From: JBCBKP01 sp038746265 | Lineage (GTDB): Bacteria; Planctomycetota; Phycisphaerae; Phycisphaerales; UBA1924 | Assembly: GCA_038746265.1 (NCBI GenBank) | Contig: JBCDKU010000037.1 | Location: 1 to 26,384, forward strand | DNA: 26,384 nt | Direction of reading: 5' to 3' | Shown: piece after piece, positions 14,063 to 21,748 of the stretch | How positions within the stretch are numbered: the stretch's first letter is position 1 | Layout: each line of letters begins with the position of its first letter | The notes under the pieces: model-generated | Told to the model about the DNA's origin: nothing | The model's database searches: none | What the model saw: the letters and a program-made list of their open reading frames with translations, nothing else | Program-made: the position numbers and the translations under genes

Positions 14063-15097
14063 ATGGACGGGATCCGGCCGACCGTTGCACCGGTGACCGA
14101 CGCACCCGAGACATCGAGGACACCGAGCCGCCTCGCCGCGGGCGTCCGCGGCGCGATCGCGGCAGGGCTGTGCGGTGCGAGCCTGATCGCGCTCGCGGGG
14201 CCGGCGGTGTGGCTTCTGGATCTGATCGCGAATCTCGCGGCCCAACTCGCCGTGGTGTCGCTCGTGATCGGGGCGTGGTGGCTTATCCGGAAGAAGCCGA
14301 TCGCGGCGGGGGCCTGCGTGCTCGCAGGGGTTGTCGCGTTGCTCGCGGTGGCCCTTGCCGCGCCGCGCCGGCTCACGCTGGATCAGAGCACGGCACCGGA
14401 TCTGCGTGTGCGTGTGCTCATCGTGAACGCGCTCGCGCAGAACGAGGATCGCACGGTCGCGGACATGATCCTCGCGCAGGACGCCGACATCGTGTGCCTG
14501 CACGAGTCGCCCTGGTGGCTCATCGAGGAGCTCAAAGAAGGCGGCCGATGGCGCGAGACGTACCCCTACTACTGGCTGAGCGACCGAGCCGGGCCGGGGT
14601 TTCTGGTGCTGCTCTCGATGTGGCCGCAGCGGTCGGTGACGGATCTGCGTGATGGAGCCCAGTTCGCGGCTCTTGGCCCAGGCCGCACAGCGGTCATCGA
14701 TCGCCCCGCGGGCGCGTTCGTGATGTCGATGCTGCACCCGCGGAGCCCGCGCTCGCCCACGCGGTGGCGTGAAGGCAACGAGATGATCGATCGGCTCATC
14801 GAGCGTGACCGCGACAACATCCGGCCGCGCGGGCTGCCGCTGGTGGTCGCGGGCGATCTGAACACGACACCGACAGGCGTGCGCTCACGATGGCTCAGCG
14901 AGCGGCACGGCCTTGCTCGCGCTAAGCCGGTACTCGCGGCGGCGGGCACCATCGGACCGGTTTGGCCCTTGTCGATCGCGATCGATGACGCCCTGGTGCC
15001 ACGGGGCACGCCCGTGACCGCATGGCGGACGATCGACCTGCCCGGCAGCGATCACCGGGGTGTGCTCGTTGAATTCGAACTGCCGGATCGACGCTAG
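14063..15097 (+). CDS. Membrane-anchored endonuclease/exonuclease/phosphatase (EEP) family protein
   Basis: 344 residues. About three membrane helices lie between residues 23 and 101, then an EEP-fold hydrolase domain on the far side of the last helix. Catalytic-type residues are present: Asn122 in IVNALA, Glu148 in VCLHES, Asp265 and Asn267 in AGDLNTTP, and the terminal SDH at 329-331. The fold covers DNases, sphingomyelinases and phospholipid or inositol phosphatases; the membrane anchor suggests an envelope substrate, which is inference. ATG 14063 has no ribosome site and follows the terminator by 17 bases. The stop overlaps that of the convergent sulfotransferase (shared CTAG at 15094-15097). 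A second, degenerate EEP gene lies at 20459-21634. Confidence 0.88.
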   Translation: MDGIRPTVAPVTDAPETSRTPSRLAAGVRGAIAAGLCGASLIALAGPAVWLLDLIANLAAQLAVVSLVIGAWWLIRKKPIAAGACVLAGVVALLAVALAAPRRLTLDQSTAPDLRVRVLIVNALAQNEDRTVADMILAQDADIVCLHESPWWLIEELKEGGRWRETYPYYWLSDRAGPGFLVLLSMWPQRSVTDLRDGAQFAALGPGRTAVIDRPAGAFVMSMLHPRSPRSPTRWREGNEMIDRLIERDRDNIRPRGLPLVVAGDLNTTPTGVRSRWLSERHGLARAKPVLAAAGTIGPVWPLSIAIDDALVPRGTPVTAWRTIDLPGSDHRGVLVEFELPDRR

Positions 15098-15996
15098 CCG
15101 TTGCCGGACGGCGTTTGCGCGTGTTCTTCCGCTCGGCGGACGGCCGCCTCGCGGCTCCACACGGCTTCGCCGTCCCCGAGTCCGAGGATCCTGGCAAGTT
15201 CATCCAAGTCCGTGCGCAACACGTCGTAGATCCGATCAACCTGCTCGGGGGTCGCTCGGCTCTTCGGAACGCGCGCCTTGGGGAGCACCGCCTGCCTGAT
15301 CTTCTCGCGGACCGCGGGCGACAGCATCGGCCGGACAAGCCGGACATAGAGGGGGTTGCCCTGGATCGATCGCCAGGCGCCGCGGACCTGCGGCTTGCCC
15401 TCGCTGCGATTGAAGACGCGTTCGGCGTCCACGCGATCCTCGGCGGCCTCGACGCCGATGAACCGAGCGAGCGACGCGGTCGAGCCGCCGCGGTTCGCGA
15501 CGTGATCCTCGAAACGCAGGATCCGCACACGATCGGGGCCGAACGCATCGAGCCAGGGCCGAATCTGCCAGGCATACCGCGTGAAGTCGAAAAGGTCAGA
15601 CGACTCATCGAGCGCACGCCCGAAGTCAGGATCCGCGTTGCCCTCGAGCCGAGCGTGATGATGGTGGCTCTCGATCCGCGCGACCGGCTCGCGAACGGCG
15701 TAGATGATCCGGCACTCGGGGTTGAGCGCCGCCGCTCTCTCCGCCGCGCCCTCGTGAACGGGGCGCTTTGTGTACGCGGTCGAGGCCTCGCCGCAGCGAT
15801 CGGTCGGTTTGGCGGCCGCAAAGAGCGCGGCGAACGCCGCTCGACCGTCCGGCGTGAGTGCGTCGGGGGAGCAGAGCAACTCCGGCTCCTTGTCCTGCGG
15901 GAAGAAGATCCCGGGCTGCGTGAGCAGATCGCGATAGATCGTCGTGCTGCCGCACTTCATGCCGCCGACAATGAGGAAATCCGGGACCATCTTCAT
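15094..15996 (-). CDS. PAPS-dependent sulfotransferase
   Basis: 300 residues. It is predicted to transfer sulfate from PAPS to a glycan or related acceptor. The 5'-phosphosulfate loop GGMKCGSTTI is at residues 11-20, and the 3'-phosphate motif YAVREPVARIES at about 99-110, followed by four consecutive histidines. There is no signal peptide, so it acts in the cytoplasm, as in NodH/Sulfotransfer-type enzymes of bacterial polysaccharide loci. Its ATG overlaps the TGA of the upstream glycosyltransferase (ATGA across 15993-15996), so it is the last gene of a coupled operon. That context points to sulfation of the product of the neighbouring glycosyltransferases. Confidence 0.92.
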   Translation of the reverse strand: MKMVPDFLIVGGMKCGSTTIYRDLLTQPGIFFPQDKEPELLCSPDALTPDGRAAFAALFAAAKPTDRCGEASTAYTKRPVHEGAAERAAALNPECRIIYAVREPVARIESHHHHARLEGNADPDFGRALDESSDLFDFTRYAWQIRPWLDAFGPDRVRILRFEDHVANRGGSTASLARFIGVEAAEDRVDAERVFNRSEGKPQVRGAWRSIQGNPLYVRLVRPMLSPAVREKIRQAVLPKARVPKSRATPEQVDRIYDVLRTDLDELARILGLGDGEAVWSREAAVRRAEEHAQTPSGNG

Positions 15997-17390
15997 CGCG
16001 CAGCCTGGCCCTGCACGCCCGGCGCCGCGAGATGCGCGTCGGGTCGGTCAAACGTGCTCGTCGCGAGCGCGTGCACGCCCGCCTCGTAGTCCGTCCGCCA
16101 GTCGCGCTCCGGATCGCCCGTCGGCTTCACGCCGCTGCGCGGCTCGAGGATTCCGGAGAACTCCAGCGCCCGCCGCGCCCCGTCGATCGGGTCGCCGCGC
16201 CGGCGCCACTCGGTCAGCACGTCGCGGCTCCCGCGGCGGTAGGTCTCGATCTTGCTGGGATCGGTGACATCGCGCAGCGCCCGCGCGAGATCGTCGGCGT
16301 CGCCCTTCTTGAACAGATCGCCGTTCACGCCCGGCTTGACGAGCTCGGCCGCTGCGCCGACAACCTCACTCGCGATCACCGCGAGGCCCGCCGCGCACGC
16401 CTCGGGGATGACCGCCGCCCACGGCTCGTAGTCGCTCGGCAGCACGTGGATATCCGCGAGCTTGTAGAGCGCTCCGACGTTCTCCGGACCGTCCACGAAG
16501 CCGGTGAACATCACGCGGTCTTGCAGCCTCTCCGGTACGAGCGCCCGCGTCTCTTCGAGCAGGTCGCCGCCCCCGACGAACATCAGATCCCATTCGGACC
16601 GCTCATCGACGATCTGCGCGAACGCCTCGACAAGCAGGTCCGGTCGCTTCACGCCGGTCATGCGGGCGCAGTAATTGATGAGCCGGCGGTTCGGGTCGAT
16701 GCCCCACTTCTCACGCATCGCCGCGATCGGCTCGTCGGGGAGCGTCATGATGAGCTTGTAGTTGGGCTCGTGCGGCATATAGAACGCGGGCTTGCCGGCG
16801 CTGCCGTACGGCAGGTAGTACTCCACGCCCCGCGTGCCGCAGGGCATGAGGCCCGTGAGCTTGCCGAGCACGGACGGCACGTAGAACTTCTTGAAGAGCT
16901 TCGCCGGGCCGCGAGCGCGGTCGCCGAACTTGTTCGAGTCGTTGAACATGAAGCACGGCACGCCGCTCGACTTGCACCAGCGGATCACGCGGAGCAAACC
17001 CAGATCGTTGTAGCCGGTGATGATGACCGCGTCGATCTCGGCGCTCTTCAGCCAGCCGATGATCTCGCCGCCCCGGCCCCACTGCCTGAACGCGGCGCCG
17101 AAACCCTTGTTCTTGTCGGTCATGGCTTCGCCCGGGCCGAACACGACCGGGTTGATGACAGCGGGCAAGGGGTTCTTCCACGCGGAGTTGTTCTTCTCGT
17201 GCTTGAAGCAGCTGAACAGCTCGAGCTCGGGCAGTTCGTGCGCGATGCGGGTGTGCTGGCTGAGCCGGTAGGGGCTCGGCGCGTTGGCGACGATCGCGAG
17301 CCTCGGCCTGGACTTGGGGCCGGGACGGACCTTGTCCGGCGTGACCTCTTGTGCATCAACAACGATGTTGCGGTCGCGCGACTCACTCAC
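15993..17390 (-). CDS. Glycosyltransferase family 4 (GT-B fold)
   Basis: 465 residues. The N-terminal Rossmann half begins RLAIVANAPSPYR (about 30-42). The C-terminal half has NYCARMTGVKRPDLLVEAF, LMFVGGGDLLEE, FTGFVDGPENVGALYKLADIHVLPS and the donor-binding segment EPWAAVIPEACAAGLAVIAS, in which the two glutamates correspond to the EX7E signature. Donor and acceptor cannot be deduced. GTG 17390 is chosen because it overlaps the stop of the upstream gene (GTGA at 17387-17390); an N-terminal extension in the same frame runs into that gene and is arginine-rich shadow sequence. It sits in the middle of a sulfotransferase/glycosyltransferase operon. Confidence 0.9.
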   Translation of the reverse strand: MSESRDRNIVVDAQEVTPDKVRPGPKSRPRLAIVANAPSPYRLSQHTRIAHELPELELFSCFKHEKNNSAWKNPLPAVINPVVFGPGEAMTDKNKGFGAAFRQWGRGGEIIGWLKSAEIDAVIITGYNDLGLLRVIRWCKSSGVPCFMFNDSNKFGDRARGPAKLFKKFYVPSVLGKLTGLMPCGTRGVEYYLPYGSAGKPAFYMPHEPNYKLIMTLPDEPIAAMREKWGIDPNRRLINYCARMTGVKRPDLLVEAFAQIVDERSEWDLMFVGGGDLLEETRALVPERLQDRVMFTGFVDGPENVGALYKLADIHVLPSDYEPWAAVIPEACAAGLAVIASEVVGAAAELVKPGVNGDLFKKGDADDLARALRDVTDPSKIETYRRGSRDVLTEWRRRGDPIDGARRALEFSGILEPRSGVKPTGDPERDWRTDYEAGVHALATSTFDRPDAHLAAPGVQGQAAR

Positions 17391-18547
17391 GCCTGGGCTC
17401 CCGTGCGAGCCGCATCGTAGAGCCCGTCGTACACCTCGCCGAGCCGCTCGGGCTCGAAGAAGTCGAGCACCCACGCGCGACCGCGCTCGCCCATCGCACG
17501 CCGCCGCTCATCGTCCGAGAACAGCCCTGAGACCGCCGCCGCGAATGCCTCGGGCGTCCGATCGATGATCTCGGCCCCGCCGCTCGCGGTGAGCTCCGGG
17601 TGCGTGTCCACGCCGCGCGTCGTGACGACGGGCGTCCCGCAGACCAGCGCCTCCGGGAACACGAACCCGAAATTCTCCTGGCTTGTGGGGAGAGCAAACA
17701 TACCGGCGAGCTGATACACGCTCGTCTTCATCTCACCCGTGACAAGCCCAAGGAACTTCGCGTCGCCCTCGACACCAAGCTGTTTCGTGAGCGCACGGAG
17801 CTCCGCGGTGTACGGCTCATCACCCGAGCCCACGATGAGCCCCTGGCACTCGACGCCGCGTCCCTTGAGTTCCGCGAGCATCCGCAGGAACACGTCCGGC
17901 CCTTTCTTGTAATGAAGGCGGCTCAGGAACAGCACCGCGGGCCGGTCATCGATCTGACCCGAGAAGTGCTCCCGCGCAAGTTCAGGGCCCGGGAGCTCGC
18001 GGTAGGGCGAGAGATCAAAGAGCAGCGGCGCGACGACGCCCCGGGCGGGCCCGAAGTACTTCTCTGCCTGGTCCAGCTCGGCCTGCGCGGTGCAGTGAAC
18101 CGCCGCGGCCCGCTTGAGCGTCTTCGACGCACCGGCCGCGAGGAAGAGGCGCTTTTTGAGCGAGCTCTGCGCCATCGACCAGTCGTCGAGCATGCCGTGG
18201 ACGCTGTTGACATAGGGCACGCCGCGGCGATCCGCGATCCGCGCGGCCTGATGCAGGAACGGGTGCCAGACCGCGTGCAGGTGCACCACGTCGGCGCCCG
18301 CGATCTCCGATTCCAGCGCGTCGAGCTGGCTCTGGTCGAATCGTCCGAGCTTGCGGCGTGGACGCCCGATCTCGACGAGGCGGGGCGTGCCTTCTCCGGT
18401 CCAGTGCTCGGGGCTGCCCGCCGTATCGTGGACCACGACCACGATCTCGTGCCCGCGCCCCGCCATGAGCTCGGCAAGATCGAGCACCGCGCGCACGACG
18501 CCGCCCCGGGCGAGGTCGAGCGAATCTGTGACGTGGACAATGCGCAC
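17387..18547 (-). CDS. Glycosyltransferase family 4 (GT-B fold)
   Basis: 386 residues. It starts MRIVHVTDSLDLARGGVVRA, the glycine-rich loop typical of GT4 enzymes. ADVVHLHAVWHP and SVHGMLDDW lie in the acceptor half. VLFLSRLHYKKGPDVFLRML and LIVGSGDEPY lead to TSQENFGFVFPEALVCGTPVV, in which the glutamates form the EX7E donor signature. GTG 18547 is supported by AAGGA six bases upstream and by the position of the loop; the longer open frame to 18751 overlaps the preceding GT2 gene in another frame. It follows the GT2 stop after 26 bases and overlaps the next glycosyltransferase by four bases. It probably adds one sugar to an exopolysaccharide repeat unit. Confidence 0.9.
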   Translation of the reverse strand: MRIVHVTDSLDLARGGVVRAVLDLAELMAGRGHEIVVVVHDTAGSPEHWTGEGTPRLVEIGRPRRKLGRFDQSQLDALESEIAGADVVHLHAVWHPFLHQAARIADRRGVPYVNSVHGMLDDWSMAQSSLKKRLFLAAGASKTLKRAAAVHCTAQAELDQAEKYFGPARGVVAPLLFDLSPYRELPGPELAREHFSGQIDDRPAVLFLSRLHYKKGPDVFLRMLAELKGRGVECQGLIVGSGDEPYTAELRALTKQLGVEGDAKFLGLVTGEMKTSVYQLAGMFALPTSQENFGFVFPEALVCGTPVVTTRGVDTHPELTASGGAEIIDRTPEAFAAAVSGLFSDDERRRAMGERGRAWVLDFFEPERLGEVYDGLYDAARTGAQA

Positions 18548-18573
18548 GGGCGATCCTTGGCGGGCGGGAGTCT

Positions 18574-19410
18574 CTACGCAGGGGGCAGCCCGCGGGCCGC
18601 GCGCTTCAGCTCGCGGACGTTGAGCACGATCATCTGCTCGTACATCGCCTGCATGACGCAGTAGTCCAGGCCCGCGCGTCCGTCGAGCAGGCCGAGCTTG
18701 AGGACGTACATGTACAGGAACTTGATGACCGGCCGCAGCGGCAGCCGCCATGAGAGGTTCTTGAGCGCCCGCCGGCGCACGACGCGGTCCGATGAGAACA
18801 GCCCGCCGACGCCGGCGGTCCCTTCCTCGAGCTCGGCGAACGCCTGAGCAGCCTCCTCGCGGGCGTACCTCTCATGCCGGCGGAACCACTCACCGACGCC
18901 CTTCGAGAAATTGTGGTGGATGAACAGGCTGCGGCAGTACCCGTGCCCGCCCTCGATCCGGGGCTCGGGGCCGTGGCCGCGCTGCACGAACCGCACGCCC
19001 TCGGTCCGGAAGAACCGCATGATCGACCCGGGCGGCATCGACCGCCGCAGCCAGCGACCCCGGAACATGTTCTTGCGGCCAGCATAGAACGCCACGCGAT
19101 CCTCGTTCGGGTCGGCCGCGATCGCTTCGAGCTCGGCCCGCAGCTCGGGCGTCATCCGCTCATCGGCGTCGAGGTAGAACACCCACCCGTGCCGGAAGTC
19201 CGCGTGGTCGAGCGCCCAGTTCTGCTGCTCGGCGAAGCTCTCGAACGGGTGCTCGAGCACCCGCGCTCCGAAGTCCGCCGCGACGCGGGCGGTCGCGTCG
19301 GTGGACCCCGAGTCCACGACGACGACGTCGTCCGACCACCGGACCGATTCGAGGCAGCCCGGCAGGTTCGCCTCTTCATTGAGTGTGAGAACGAGTATCG
19401 AGATCGGCAT
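18574..19410 (-). CDS. Glycosyltransferase family 2 (GT-A fold, WaaE/KdtX-like)
   Basis: 278 residues. ISILVLTLNEEANLPGCLES opens the GT-A nucleotide-binding region, followed by DDVVVVDSGSTDAT and the DxD-like FYLDADERM near residue 98. The C-terminal part has HHNFSKGVGEWFRRHERYAREEA and a hydrophobic FLYMYVLKLGLLDG segment, features of the WaaE/KdtX group that modify lipopolysaccharide core or similar glycolipids. It is the first gene of the minus-strand operon. No good ribosome site precedes the ATG at 19410. The 200-base region to the divergent secreted-protein gene must hold both promoters. Confidence 0.92.
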   Translation of the reverse strand: MPISILVLTLNEEANLPGCLESVRWSDDVVVVDSGSTDATARVAADFGARVLEHPFESFAEQQNWALDHADFRHGWVFYLDADERMTPELRAELEAIAADPNEDRVAFYAGRKNMFRGRWLRRSMPPGSIMRFFRTEGVRFVQRGHGPEPRIEGGHGYCRSLFIHHNFSKGVGEWFRRHERYAREEAAQAFAELEEGTAGVGGLFSSDRVVRRRALKNLSWRLPLRPVIKFLYMYVLKLGLLDGRAGLDYCVMQAMYEQMIVLNVRELKRAARGLPPA

Positions 19411-19458
19411 CGTGGTGGTCGGAAAGAGGTGACGTACGGGTCACCACGGAACAGGGTT

Positions 19459-19599
19459 GGTTCAAGTTCGGAACCTCGCGTCCTTTATCGACTCTTCGCG
19501 CTGTTTGTCCAGAAATGAAACCCCCGGAAGCCACGAGCCGTGGTACTGTTGCGTTGAAGACCGAAGGGTCTTCGAGAGGCCCGGACCTTCTTGGTCCGG
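19459..19599 (+). promoter_or_regulatory. Hairpin-rich leader upstream of the PEP-CTERM-like gene
   Basis: Four separate inverted repeats lie in about 140 bases. They are GGTTC/GAACC (19459-19475), CCACG-AGC-CGTGG (19531-19543), GAAGACC-GAAG-GGTCTTC (19556-19573, extendable by two pairs to 19554-19575) and CCGGACC-TTCTT-GGTCCGG (19581-19599). None is followed by a T-tract, so they are not classic terminators. A TACTGT box at 19544-19549 lies between the second and third. If transcription starts near 19555, the last two hairpins would form the 5' end of the mRNA. Function is inferred only from structure. Confidence 0.5.
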
Positions 19600-19645
19600 A
19601 TTGACACTCACAGGGATGAAGAGACCCAGAGAGGCAAGACACCTC

Positions 19646-20407
19646 ATGATGCGCACTTCCGTTCTCGTGGCCGGGGCGTTCTGCTCGGCGGCCGTGGCTC
19701 AGCCGGTCTTCACAATCGATTTCTCGAACAAGGGCAACGGCGATCCGTTTGTCAACGGCGAGGAAGTCGGCCCGCAGGACCTGTTCCCGCCCTTCCTGTC
19801 GATCAACGGCTTCGACGCGTCGAACAACGCCGCCCCGCTGTCGATCTTCGACACCGACCCGGCCGGCCCCAACGCCGGCGGCGGCGACCCCGACCTGCTC
19901 GTCGGTCTGGGCAACGCCCTGATCCTGCAGAACCGGGGCCTGCTCGACCAGACCGTGCCCGGCATCTTCGACACCGCCGACGATACCGCCGCCGGCGGCA
20001 CCATCAGCATCGACCTCGTCGGCACCTTCCGCCTGCTCTCGATCGACCTGATCGACATGAACGGCGGCAACGGCGGCACGGTCACGCTCACCGACAGCAA
20101 CGGCCTCACCCGCGTCTACGACGTCCCGGCCGAGTGGACCAACGACATCTCGACCGCGGGCCCCGACGGCTTCGGCACGCTCGACCTGACCACCCTCGCC
20201 GACCAGGACACCTCGGACAGCCCGGGCGTGTTCGCGACCGCCTCCGAGGATGCGGGCTTCAGCGCCGGCTCGGTCGTCGCGCTCGACGTGTTCTTCGTCG
20301 GCTCGGGCGGCATCGACAACATCCGCATCGAGGGCATCGTCCCGACGCCAGGCGCCGCGGCAATCTTCGGCATCGCGGGCCTGACCGCGACACGTCGCCG
20401 CCGCTAA
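19646..20407 (+). CDS. Secreted protein with PEP-CTERM-like sorting tail
   Basis: 253 residues. A signal peptide (about residues 1-18, ending AVA before QPVF) is followed by a Gly/Asp/Asn-rich beta-type domain. The C-terminus carries VPTPG, a hydrophobic helix (AAAIFGIAGLTA) and a basic RRRR end. That tripartite tail matches PEP-CTERM proteins processed by exosortase, in the PTPG variant often seen in Phycisphaerae, and such proteins go to the outer envelope or extracellular matrix. No exosortase lies in the window. An in-frame ATG at 19616 would add ten residues; 19646 is preferred because GAGG precedes it and the signal peptide is then of normal length. An intrinsic terminator follows 37 bases after the stop. 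Confidence 0.88.
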   Translation: MMRTSVLVAGAFCSAAVAQPVFTIDFSNKGNGDPFVNGEEVGPQDLFPPFLSINGFDASNNAAPLSIFDTDPAGPNAGGGDPDLLVGLGNALILQNRGLLDQTVPGIFDTADDTAAGGTISIDLVGTFRLLSIDLIDMNGGNGGTVTLTDSNGLTRVYDVPAEWTNDISTAGPDGFGTLDLTTLADQDTSDSPGVFATASEDAGFSAGSVVALDVFFVGSGGIDNIRIEGIVPTPGAAAIFGIAGLTATRRRR

Positions 20408-20443
20408 GCCAGCGGCACAACCAGACACCCCACGCAATCGTGG

Positions 20444-20484
20444 AGAGGGCCGTCCGAGTTACTCGGTCGGCTCTTTCTCTTTTT
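20444..20484 (+). terminator. Intrinsic terminator of the PEP-CTERM-like gene
   Basis: CCGAG (20454-20458) and CTCGG (20462-20466) pair around TTA. The stem continues through CCG/CGG and a GAGGG/CTCTT extension with wobbles, followed by TTTCTCTTTTT. Its downstream half lies inside the last codons of the convergent EEP-like gene and supplies its KEKEPTE C-terminus. Confidence 0.75.
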
Positions 20485-21634
20485 GGACCGCCTCCCGGAT
20501 CGCCGCACGCACGACGATCGCCTCGTGCGGCCCGGTCACGCTCAGCGAGCGCGACGAGGTCCACGCCCAGTCGTCCGACGCGAACGCCAGATCGATCGCC
20601 CACAGCGGCAGGATCCCCGGGAACGTCCGCCCCGAGCCTCGACCGGCGACCGTGTGCGATTCGGTCATGCCGGGTGTCAACGCGTCGAGCGAGGCGCTCG
20701 CTCGCGTGGCGTTGAAGTCGCCGACGATGAAGTCCGCCGCCGGGAAGCCCCGCCTCGGTTCGGCTCGATCGATCCATCGCCCGAGTTCGTCCGGGACGCG
20801 GCCCGGGCCCGGCCATCCGACCGCAGCATCGGAGATCGATCGCATCACGGGCGTCCGCGGCATCAGCGGATCGCTCGGCGCATCGATGATCCAGATGCAC
20901 ACGGGCCGGCCGACGAGTTCCGTGGCGTCCACGATGACATACGCGATCCCATTCTGGAACGCGCCGTTGCGCTTGGCGGTCCAGGCCGAGAGGTCGAGGT
21001 CGGGCTTCGCCACACCGTGCTCGATGAGCGGCAGGCGGCTGACAACGGTCGAGCCGAGCAGATTGACGGTGTGGACGGCTTCCTCGCCGCCGACGAACCC
21101 CGCGTCTCGCTGCCGCTCGAGCAGCGCCGCGGACAGCTCTTGCCGGCCCGCGCTCGGCCGCGGGTTCGCCGCGATGAGCACATCCGCCGCAAAGCCGGGC
21201 CCGCCCGCTTCACCGGACCCCTCGGCCCACGAGAGGTTCCAGTAGCCGATCGAGAACTCGGGCCCGCCGGTCGCCTGGGGCGACGCTGGGAAGAACTTCG
21301 TCTCAAACACCGCCCACCACGCGACGAGGGCGATCAGCGAGAGCACCAGCAGCGGCCGCAGCCTCGCCCCCGCGAGCCGCAGCCCGACGAACTCGCACGC
21401 GGCCGAGACCAGCACCGCGACGAGCACGCCCGCCGCGACGAGCGGCGTCGGGAGCCACCACAGAAACTGCGACCACAGGTGCTCGTCCGTCCAGATCCGT
21501 CCGGTGAGCCACGCCGCCAGCAGCAGAACGCCCGCGAGCGCCGCCAAACGTCCGATCATCGGCAGCGCCCGGCGGCGGAGCCAGCGGACCGGGCCCGGGC
21601 GGCCGTCCCGTGATGTTCTCGATCGCGATGCCAC
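20459..21634 (-). CDS. Membrane-anchored EEP-like protein with degraded active site
   Basis: 391 residues. Three hydrophobic segments lie at about 27-45, 60-80 and 93-111, then a domain laid out like the EEP hydrolase at 14063. FSIGYWNLSW carries the first conserved Asn (133), and FIVGDFNATRAS keeps the Asp-x-Asn pair. However, the position expected to hold the metal-binding Glu reads VLIAANP (about 152-158), and the terminal SDH is GPH. Two core residues thus appear lost, so it may bind rather than cleave, or use altered chemistry. The GTG at 21634 is a guess; an internal ATG (residue 26) just before the first helix is the alternative. It is divergent from the fucose synthase gene. Confidence 0.8.
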   Translation of the reverse strand: MASRSRTSRDGRPGPVRWLRRRALPMIGRLAALAGVLLLAAWLTGRIWTDEHLWSQFLWWLPTPLVAAGVLVAVLVSAACEFVGLRLAGARLRPLLVLSLIALVAWWAVFETKFFPASPQATGGPEFSIGYWNLSWAEGSGEAGGPGFAADVLIAANPRPSAGRQELSAALLERQRDAGFVGGEEAVHTVNLLGSTVVSRLPLIEHGVAKPDLDLSAWTAKRNGAFQNGIAYVIVDATELVGRPVCIWIIDAPSDPLMPRTPVMRSISDAAVGWPGPGRVPDELGRWIDRAEPRRGFPAADFIVGDFNATRASASLDALTPGMTESHTVAGRGSGRTFPGILPLWAIDLAFASDDWAWTSSRSLSVTGPHEAIVVRAAIREAVQKEKEPTE

Positions 21635-21748
21635 TGGTTGCTCGTTCTACCATCGGCCCCCGCCGGTTCGCTTCCGCAGCGAGGATCGGGTCGGGAATTC
21701 GTTGGCGCGGGGCCCGTGAGCCCCCGGAGAGACCGAAAGGCCCCCGTC

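Noticed and set aside
16032..18664. Long plus-strand frames opposite the glycosyltransferase operon
   Set aside because: They are shadows of three genes with clear family motifs and 4-base overlaps on the minus strand.
19376..20437. 353-residue frame antisense to the PEP-CTERM-like gene
   Set aside because: Complement of a gene with signal peptide, sorting tail and terminator; Asp/Val/Arg-rich shadow composition.
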